NCBI GenBank assembly: GCA_965602635.1 | Contig: CBFCZU010000216.1 | Span: 1-7,327 of the forward strand | DNA: 7,327 nt | From: CBFCZU01 sp965602635 | GTDB taxonomy: Bacteria; Planctomycetota; Phycisphaerae; SM23-33 | Direction: 5' to 3' | Shown here: positions 1-6,200 of the stretch, one piece after another | Numbering within the stretch: position 1 is the stretch's first letter | Layout: each line of letters opens with the position of its first letter | Notes under the pieces: model-generated | Databases searched by the model: none | What the model was told of the DNA's origin: nothing | Seen by the model: the letters and a program-made list of their open reading frames with translations, nothing else | Program-made: the position numbers and the translations under genes

Positions 1-1151
1 GCTACAGCGCCAATCCCTTCCGGATCGAGAGCGAGCGTGCGCTCACGCTGGGCGGCGAAACCGCCCAGATGCTCAACAACCGCGATACTGCCGGAATGGA
101 CGTCAACCTCACCGACGACTTCAACAGCGACCTGCCGCGGACGCTTCCCGGGCAGTTCCCGAAGGGCTACAGGGCGTTCTATTGCATGAGGCACGAGATT
201 ACGCAGCAGCAGTACGTGGGTTTTCTCAACACGCTCTCCTACGCCGGGCAGCGCCAGCGCACGGAGAGGCAGGGGAACGATAAGAAGGATATGAAGGGCC
301 ACGAGGCCCCGGGCGGCACCTTGGTCATGCTACCCACCGGGGCCGGAGGCCACATGTCTGGCAGCCGGTATCGCAATGGGATCAAGATCGCCGTTTCGGG
401 CATTGCCGAGGTTTGCGAGCAGGTGGTGATCCAACGGGGGTCCTTTGTTGCCTCCGGCGATATCGTCAAGCCCGGCAAGCCGGCGGTGTACGAAACCGAC
501 GCCCCTCACGTGGCCTGCAACTTCCTCAGGCACGACGACGGCGCGGCGTTCGCGGCCTGGGCCGGCTTGCGGCCGATGACCGAGTTGGAGTTCGAGAAGG
601 CCTGCCGCGGACCGCTGCGGCCCGCGCCGAACGAGTACGCCTGGGGAACGGACCGGATAGTCGGCATGACCCCAGGCGCGGGCCGGTACAAGCTACAGAA
701 TGCCGGCAAACCGGACGAGACCGTTGTCTGGGAGGGAGAGAACGGTCCGGACGCGACGCACGGCAACGTGTCGGTGATGCGGACGAACGAGCCGCTGCGC
801 GTGGGCGTCTTCGCCACGCCCACGAGCGACCGCGTAAGCTCGGGCGCATCGTACTGGGGGATTCTGGACTTGACGGGGAACCTGGTCGAGGGTGCGGTAT
901 GGGTGGGCCACCGGAGGGGACGGATCTTCGCGGGCAACCATGGCGACGGCGGCGAATCGCCATGGCCGGACATCCTCTTGGGGCACCGTGGCGGCGGTTG
1001 CCCGTACAGCTCTCATGCCGGCGGCTGGGGCGGCTTTGACGGTTTTCGCGCGTCAAACCGTCGCGTCGCGGGGCAATCCGCGCTCTACGGGGGTTCGCGG
1101 CATTTCGCCGAAGGCTTTCGTTGCGTGCGCACGGCGCCGGGTAATCCGTGA
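1..1151 (+). CDS. SUMF1/FGE-like domain protein, 5'-truncated (gene 1)
   Basis: The reading frame is open from nt 3, before the first in-frame ATG at 69, and the upstream codons align with the other copies (FRIESERALTLGG here, YRVTGPGAIPTG in gene 3). The gene therefore starts left of the window; 382 codons are visible, ending at TGA 1149-1151. What remains is most of one SUMF1-like domain: FPKGYRAFYCM, the segment GLRPMTELEFEKACRG (from about nt 564), NEYAWGT, YWGILDLTGNLVEG and a terminal GFRCVRTAP. This is the most canonical SUMF1 copy in the window, being the only one with a GN..E segment and GFRC. It differs from genes 2 and 3 in a longer middle part (about nt 276-520) and in stopping four codons after the RTAP motif, with no CBM9-like domain. 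A cysteine lies in RGGGC, but the second cysteine of the FGE CxxxxC pair is absent, so formylglycine-generating activity is unlikely. The missing 5' part probably encodes a signal peptide and the beta-rich domain, by analogy with genes 2-4. Confidence 0.93.
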   Translation, partial: YSANPFRIESERALTLGGETAQMLNNRDTAGMDVNLTDDFNSDLPRTLPGQFPKGYRAFYCMRHEITQQQYVGFLNTLSYAGQRQRTERQGNDKKDMKGHEAPGGTLVMLPTGAGGHMSGSRYRNGIKIAVSGIAEVCEQVVIQRGSFVASGDIVKPGKPAVYETDAPHVACNFLRHDDGAAFAAWAGLRPMTELEFEKACRGPLRPAPNEYAWGTDRIVGMTPGAGRYKLQNAGKPDETVVWEGENGPDATHGNVSVMRTNEPLRVGVFATPTSDRVSSGASYWGILDLTGNLVEGAVWVGHRRGRIFAGNHGDGGESPWPDILLGHRGGGCPYSSHAGGWGGFDGFRASNRRVAGQSALYGGSRHFAEGFRCVRTAPGNP

Positions 1152-1156
1152 ACAGT

Positions 1157-1169
1157 GATCCGTCGGATC
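1157..1169. repeat. Small inverted repeat in the gene 1-gene 2 spacer
   Basis: GATCC-GTC-GGATC forms a perfect 5-bp stem with a 3-nt loop just after the gene 1 stop. No T-run follows it, so it is not a convincing Rho-independent terminator. It may be chance, or a weak mRNA processing or stability element. This 46-nt spacer is the longest non-coding stretch in the window. Confidence 0.25.
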
Positions 1170-1185
1170 GGTGGGCAAGCGGACA

Positions 1186-1191
1186 GAGGAG
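1186..1191 (+). promoter_or_regulatory. Ribosome binding site for gene 2
   Basis: GAGGAG lies 6 nt before ATG 1198. This decides the start: the upstream in-frame GTG at 1171 has no such sequence, and the ATG 1198 product begins with a compact signal peptide. Confidence 0.8.
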
Positions 1192-1197
1192 AGTGCG

Positions 1198-3231
1198 ATG
1201 ACCCGGGAGATGGAGAACGGCAAGCGGAAAGCATGGGCCCTGAGCTGCGCCCTGTTGCTTGTCGCGGGCGCGGCTCGCGCCGATGACCTGCGAATCGAGA
1301 ACGCGACGGTGGCTCCGCGCGACGCGAAGACCGCGATCGTGAAGTTCGACATATCCTGGGAAAACTCGTGGCGCCACGGGAGCTTCCACGACGCCGCCTG
1401 GGTGTTTTTCAAGGTCCAGGACGGTGACAAGTTGCCCTGGCAGCATCTCCGGCTGGCCGCGAACAAGGTGTTGAACCCGACGGGCTTCAGCCAGCAGAAC
1501 GGCGGCACGCCGCTGGAGTTCGTCGTGCCGGGCGGTGACGACGGGTTCGTCGGCATGTTCGTGCGGCGCGCGAGCGAAGGCAAGGGCGCGGTGATGGCGC
1601 GCAAGGTCACGGCCGTCTGGGATTTCACAGCCAACGCGGACGTCAAGAAAGACGCGAAGGTACAGATGCAGGCCTTCGGGATCGAGATGGTCTACGTGGC
1701 GGAGGGGCCGTTCTACCTGGGCTCGGGCGGGAAGGAGCTGAACCGGTTCCACATGTACGTCGACGACACCCAGGAAATCTCGGAGACCCCGGCGTACCTG
1801 GTCAAGGGCGCCGGCGCGATCCCGACCGGCCGGCAGAAGGGCAAACTGTGGGCGGCAGGCATCGCGCCGCAGGACAACAGCCAAGTCCCGGCCTCCTTCC
1901 CCAATGGCTACGCGGCGTTCTACTGCATGAAGTTCCCGCATATTACCAAGGCCCAGTACGCCGGCTTTTTGAACACGCTGACCGACACTGGGGCGAAGGA
2001 GCGTTACTATCCCGGCATTCATGGCACCGCAATCAAACGTTCCGGGGAGTCCCCGAACTACCGCTTTACGGCGTCGGCCCCGGACGGGCGGTGCCGTTGG
2101 CTGTCCTGGGCGGACGGCGCGGCGTATGCGGCTTGGGCGGGCTTGCGCCCGATGACGGAGCTGGAGTACGAGAAGGCCATTCGCGGGCCGCAGGATCCGG
2201 ACCCTCGCTACGATGCGACCCCGTCGTACTGGGGCCTCGGCGATGTGACCCAGGGGGAGATGGAGCGTCCGATATCGGCGGGGAGCGCCGCCGGGCGCGG
2301 GTTCGCGGGCACGCACGGCAGAGGCACAGCGGCCTTGCCCGCCGATTGGCCGACGGACCTCTTTGGTGCCGCCGTGTTCCGCGGCAAGGCGCCGGCTCGA
2401 CGGTATTACTCCGTCTACCACATGCTCACTTCGGGCCGCATCAAGGCGATCACCGTCCGATTGCTTCGCGGACCGAACATCGGCTGGCGCGCCGCGCGTA
2501 CGGCGCCGGCGGGCGACGCGGCCGCGGTACCCGTCACTGGCCGGCTTGGGGCCCGGATGGTGCGGCGCATTGGGCGGCTGCCCCGTCCCGCGCGCGCCGA
2601 CGCTGTCCTGAACGAGTGGGGCAAGCCCCCGCTGACCCTCAACGGACCCGCCGACCTCTTCCCCGTCCATAACCGTTTCGAACCGTTCGACTATTACGGC
2701 CGCCTCCTCAAGCCCTGGCAGGGACCTGTGGACTTGAGCGCCAAAGTCTACCTGGGCTGGGACGGCGAGGCCCTTTGCTTGGCGGCCGAGGTGACCGACG
2801 ACCGGCACTCCAACACGAGAAGTGCCAAAGATCTCATCAACGGGGATGCCCTGCAGATCGGGCTGGCTGCACCGAAAGGTGTCACCTGGAACCTCGGGCT
2901 TGCACTGACGAAGGACGGCATCCGCTTCCATCAGTGGGAGGGCAAGGGTGACACGTTGCTGAAGACCGTCGGCTGCGCCGTGGTGCGGGACGACAAGACC
3001 CGGATCACCCGCTACGAGCTGTGCCTGCCATTGGCTGCTATCGGCCTGAAGCCCGGTGAGGAGTTCGGCCTCAACACTGTCCTCTACGACGACGAGGGCA
3101 GCGGCCTCCGCCACTGGCTGCAGTTGGCGCCGGGCATGGCTCCGGGCCTGCCTCGCGGCGGCGCGCCCGTATCGGTCCCAATGATCAGCGGCAAGACCGC
3201 CCGGTACCCGCGCTTCGTCCTGGCAAAGTAG
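1198..3231 (+). CDS. Secreted SUMF1-like protein with C-terminal CBM9-like domain (gene 2)
   Basis: The product is 677 aa. Residues 1-28 form a Sec signal peptide: basic MENGKRK, a hydrophobic core and a probable cut after ARA. Residues 31-145 are a beta-rich domain with FDISWENSWRHGSFHDAAW and VTAVWDFT. Residues about 162-437 are a divergent SUMF1/FGE-like domain that opens with EMVYVAEGPFYLGSG, carries GLRPMTELEYEKAIRGP at 315-331 and ends WRAARTAP. The C-terminal part of this domain has no cysteine and no GN.WEW segment, so FGE catalysis is not expected. After a Pro/Arg/Ala-rich linker, residues about 474-677 resemble CBM9/DOMON-like sugar-binding domains, with AKVYLGWDGEALCLAAEV, then TDDRH, NGDALQIGL and a terminal YPRFVLAK. 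The protein is probably periplasmic or extracellular, and binding of a polysaccharide or glycoconjugate is inferred. It lies 46 nt after gene 1 and 16 nt before gene 3, so it is probably in an operon. Gene 3 unit B plus its C-terminal domain is its closest relative in the window. Confidence 0.95.
   Translation: MTREMENGKRKAWALSCALLLVAGAARADDLRIENATVAPRDAKTAIVKFDISWENSWRHGSFHDAAWVFFKVQDGDKLPWQHLRLAANKVLNPTGFSQQNGGTPLEFVVPGGDDGFVGMFVRRASEGKGAVMARKVTAVWDFTANADVKKDAKVQMQAFGIEMVYVAEGPFYLGSGGKELNRFHMYVDDTQEISETPAYLVKGAGAIPTGRQKGKLWAAGIAPQDNSQVPASFPNGYAAFYCMKFPHITKAQYAGFLNTLTDTGAKERYYPGIHGTAIKRSGESPNYRFTASAPDGRCRWLSWADGAAYAAWAGLRPMTELEYEKAIRGPQDPDPRYDATPSYWGLGDVTQGEMERPISAGSAAGRGFAGTHGRGTAALPADWPTDLFGAAVFRGKAPARRYYSVYHMLTSGRIKAITVRLLRGPNIGWRAARTAPAGDAAAVPVTGRLGARMVRRIGRLPRPARADAVLNEWGKPPLTLNGPADLFPVHNRFEPFDYYGRLLKPWQGPVDLSAKVYLGWDGEALCLAAEVTDDRHSNTRSAKDLINGDALQIGLAAPKGVTWNLGLALTKDGIRFHQWEGKGDTLLKTVGCAVVRDDKTRITRYELCLPLAAIGLKPGEEFGLNTVLYDDEGSGLRHWLQLAPGMAPGLPRGGAPVSVPMISGKTARYPRFVLAK
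1288..2508 (+). repeat. Duplicated unit (beta-rich domain + SUMF1-like), copy in gene 2
   Basis: This 407-residue copy aligns along its length with 3359-4576, 4682-5893 and 6672-7327 (partial), and its second part aligns with gene 1. Shared anchors are NATV.PRDAKTA, SWRH...HDAAWVFFK, RLAA..VLNP.G, VTAVWD, EMVYV.EGPF.LG, GAIPTGR.KGKLWA, FPNGY, FLNTL, AAYAAWAGLRPMTELEYEKA and RTAP. It is most similar to unit B of gene 3, sharing GSFHDA, LNRFH.Y, APD.RC.WLSWADGAA and TSGRIK.IT. Confidence 0.9.
2617..3228 (+). repeat. CBM9-like domain copy in gene 2
   Basis: This region is paralogous to 5993-6556 of gene 3. The strongest stretch is almost identical at the DNA level: AAAGTCTACCTGGGCTGGGA here against AAGGTCTATCTGGGCTGGGA there, followed in both by the same GDGEALC-type coding. 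This copy is about 16 residues longer, mainly from a Pro/Gly/Val-rich insert before YPRFVLAK. The CBM9 assignment rests on the pattern WDG..L..AA.V.DD.H, then NGDALQ, then YEL.LPLAA.GL..G..FGLN; a DOMON-type relative is an alternative. Confidence 0.72.
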
Positions 3232-3255
3232 ATGAGAGGAGTGAGAGATGAGTCG
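3205..3255 (+). repeat. Duplicated cistron junction, copy 1 (end of gene 2 / start of gene 3)
   Basis: This stretch covers the codons for YPRFVLAK, the TAG stop, the 16-nt spacer, the ATG and the next 5 nt. It aligns without gaps to 6533-6583; by hand count 42 of 51 positions match. Differences concentrate in the spacer (9 of 16 match), while the coding flanks are nearly identical. Confidence 0.8.
3234..3241 (+). promoter_or_regulatory. Ribosome binding site for gene 3
   Basis: GAGAGGAG ends 6 nt before ATG 3248. An ATG at 3232 lies upstream in another frame and overlaps this site. It has no upstream SD of its own and opens only a shadow frame, so 3248 is the real start. Confidence 0.8.
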
Positions 3256-6200
3256 GCTTGGCAACGGGTATTCATTCACTTGCCCCCGGGCGGCGGCGGT
3301 CGCCTGCGCTGTGCTGCTGGGCGCGAGCGCGGCGTGGGCGGGCTGGTACGACGCGGCAATGACCCTGAGGCTCAGGAACGCAACCGTCACGCCGCGCGAT
3401 GCGAAAACCGCGACGATCAGTTTCGACGTCACCTGGGAGCGATCCTGGCGTCACGAAGTCAACCACGACGCGGCCTGGGTCTTCTTCAAGGTCAAGCCGG
3501 CGGGCGCGACCAAGTGGCAACACGTCCGGCTGGCCGCGGACCGGGTGCTGAACCCTGCGGGCTACGGTCAGGCCGCCGGCACGCCCCTGGACTTCATCGT
3601 GCCGGACGGCCCGGACGGTTTCGTCGGGATGTTCCTGCGCCGGGCGGAGTTCGGCCAGGGCACAGTCAAGGCGACCAAGGTTACGGCCGTGTGGGATCTG
3701 ACCGCGGCCACGGGCGTCACGAAGGACGTCAAGGCCGAGGTGCGCGCGTGCGGCGTCGAGATGGTCTACGTGCCCGAAGGGCCGTTCGTCCTGGGCTGGG
3801 AAGGCAAGCAGCCGAACGCTTTCCACATGTTCATCGACCGCGTCCGCACTGACACCCCGTACCGGGTCACCGGCCCCGGCGCGATTCCCACGGGACGCGC
3901 GAAGGGCAAGCTCTGGGCGCTGGGCGCCGAGCCGGCCGACGGCGGCGAGATCCCCGCCGAGTTCCCGAACGGGTACACGGCCATGTACTACATGAAGTCC
4001 CACATCAAGCGTGGGCCGTACGCCGATTTCCTGAACACGCTCCCGCCCGAGCAGGCGGCCGGGTTCTACCGTCAGCGCAAGACGCCCGTGGAACGCAAGG
4101 GCACGCCTCCCAACCACGTCTACTGGTCGACTGAACAGGATTGGGGTCACCATCAGGAGGGGCTGAACTGGGCGCAAGCCGCGGCCTATGCGGCCTGGGC
4201 CGGGTTGCGGCCGATGACCGAACTCGAGTACGAGAAGGCCATGCGCGGCCCCATGGAGCCGGGCTGGGCCCAGGGAACCCCGCAGTCCCACAAGATCGGC
4301 TATCCATCCTATTGGGGCATGTACGACTCGTCGGAGTGGATGACTTGGGCCGAGCACCCGGTGACCGTCGCCAATGCCAAGGGCCGGAGTTTCAAGGGCA
4401 CCCACGGCCGCGGCACGCCGGAACTGCCGGCGGACTGGCCGCAGGCCGACGGCGTCGGAAGCGGCACGCGCGGAGGCTGGGATTACATCCACCCCTCGAA
4501 CCGCAAGGGCGCCGCGGACCCCGCCGCTCCCGAGCGGCGCGGCTGGTACGTGTGGCGCGGCGTGCGCACGGCGCCCAAGGAAGCGGCCCAGGCGCCCGTT
4601 GCCGGCCGGGGCCGATCGTCCGGTGCCGAGGCCCCCGCAGCCGGCGAAGGAGGGAAAGCCGCGACGTCGGCCGCCACTCCAACGATCGAGAACGTCAAGA
4701 TCGCCGCGCGCGACGACAAGACCGCGCTGGTGACATTCGATATTGCCTGGGAGAACTCCTGGCGGCACGGGAGTTTCCATGATGCGGTCTGGGTGTTCTT
4801 CAGGGCGCGGATCAACAAGAAGCCCGATTGGCGGCCGGTGCGTCTGGTCGCGGACAGGGCCGTGAACCCCGCGGGCTTCGGACAGAAGGACGGAACGCCG
4901 CTGGAGTTCGTCGTGCCGGACGATCGTGTCGGCCTGTTCGTGCGGCGGGCCGAGGACGGCAATGGCGATGTGAAGTCACGCGGCGTGGCGGTCGTTTGGG
5001 ACGTGACGGCGACCACGGGGTCCGCCACGACGGGAACACGGCACACGGAACTGCGCGCCTTCGGCATCGAGATGGCCTACGTGGCCGAGGGCCCGTTCTA
5101 CCTGGGCTCGGGAGACACGGCGTTGAACCGCTTCCATGCGTACGCGGCCGACGGCACGAGCACCCCCGCGTACCGGGTGACGAGTGCCGGCGCGATCCGG
5201 ACCGGCCGCCAGAAAGGCAAGCTCTGGGCCACGGGCATCGCGCCCGAGGACGGCGGCGAGATTCCGGCGAGCTTTCCCAACGGCTATGGGGCCTTCTACT
5301 GCATGAAGTACCCGCACTTCAAGCAGTCGCTCTACGCCGGCTTCCTGAACACGATCGGCGCCGAGCGGGCGGAGACGCACTGGTACTGCGACTTCCAGGG
5401 CGTGGCCATCGCCCGTTCGGGCCAGGCGCCGCACTGCACCTATACGGCGACCGCGCCGGACAGGCGGTGTCCCTGGTTGTCCTGGGCGGACGGCGCTGCC
5501 GTGGCGGCCTGGGCGGGCCTGCGCCCGATGACCGAGCTGGAGTTTGAGAAGTCCATTCGAGGACTCCAGAATCCAGTCCCGAAGTGGGACGCGAGCCCGT
5601 CCTTCTGGGGCCTTCTCGGCATCAACACGGGGGCGATCTACGAACGGCCCATTGCCGCCGGCAGCGCCGACGGCCGCAAGTTTGCCGGTTCGCACGGCCG
5701 CGGCACGCCCGATCTTCCCCCGGACTGGCCCGCCGATACCGACTGTATCGCCTATCGCGGTGACTACGCCTTCAGCATGGGATACCAGAGGATCGGCAAC
5801 TTGTGCACCTCGGGACGGATCAAGTCCATCACCTGTCACTCCAACCGGCGCAACCATCCGTTCGCGGGTTGGCGCGCCGTCCGCACGGCGCCGGCGGGCA
5901 CCGCGGCGCCTGTGCTCAGGAGGTTCCCGGCCGGGACGGTTCTCTCCGTGCCACATCTGAGCAAGGTCGGCCTGAATCGTGTGCCCGACGGCTGGGGCAA
6001 GCCGCTGGCTACACTGGACGATCCGGCCGACGTCTATCCCGTTCAGAACCGCTTTGCGCCGAACGAGCACACCAGGAACATCTGGCGCGGGCCCGACGAC
6101 ACGAGCGCCAAGGTCTATCTGGGCTGGGACGGCGAGGCCCTGTGTGTAGGGGCTGTCGTGAGTGACGACCGGCATGCCAACAACAAGTCCGGCCGCGAGA

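Noticed and set aside
69..71. ATG 69 as the true start of gene 1
   Set aside because: The upstream codons in the same frame align with the other SUMF1-like copies and there is no SD or signal peptide, so the gene is truncated by the window edge.
1157..1169. Hairpin in the first spacer as a transcription terminator
   Set aside because: The stem is only 5 bp and no T-run follows, so at most it is a minor RNA structure.
1171..1197. GTG 1171 as the start of gene 2
   Set aside because: There is no SD upstream, whereas ATG 1198 has GAGGAG at 6 nt spacing and gives a normal-length signal peptide.
1198..1281. Lipoprotein signal at the ALSC of the gene 2 leader
   Set aside because: The residues before the cysteine do not fit a good lipobox and the hydrophobic stretch before it is too short; a standard cleavage site after ARA fits better.
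526..3432. 968-codon open frame on the minus strand
   Set aside because: It lies opposite genes 1-3, whose frames encode recognisable repeated domains. Its own translation is Arg/Ala/Pro-rich and low in recognisable motifs. GC-rich coding DNA often leaves a long open antisense frame.
3232..3852. ATG immediately after the gene 2 stop opening a 206-codon plus-strand frame
   Set aside because: It overlaps the gene 3 SD and start in another frame, is Arg/Gly-rich, and has no SD of its own. Gene 3 from 3248 has a signal peptide and family domains.
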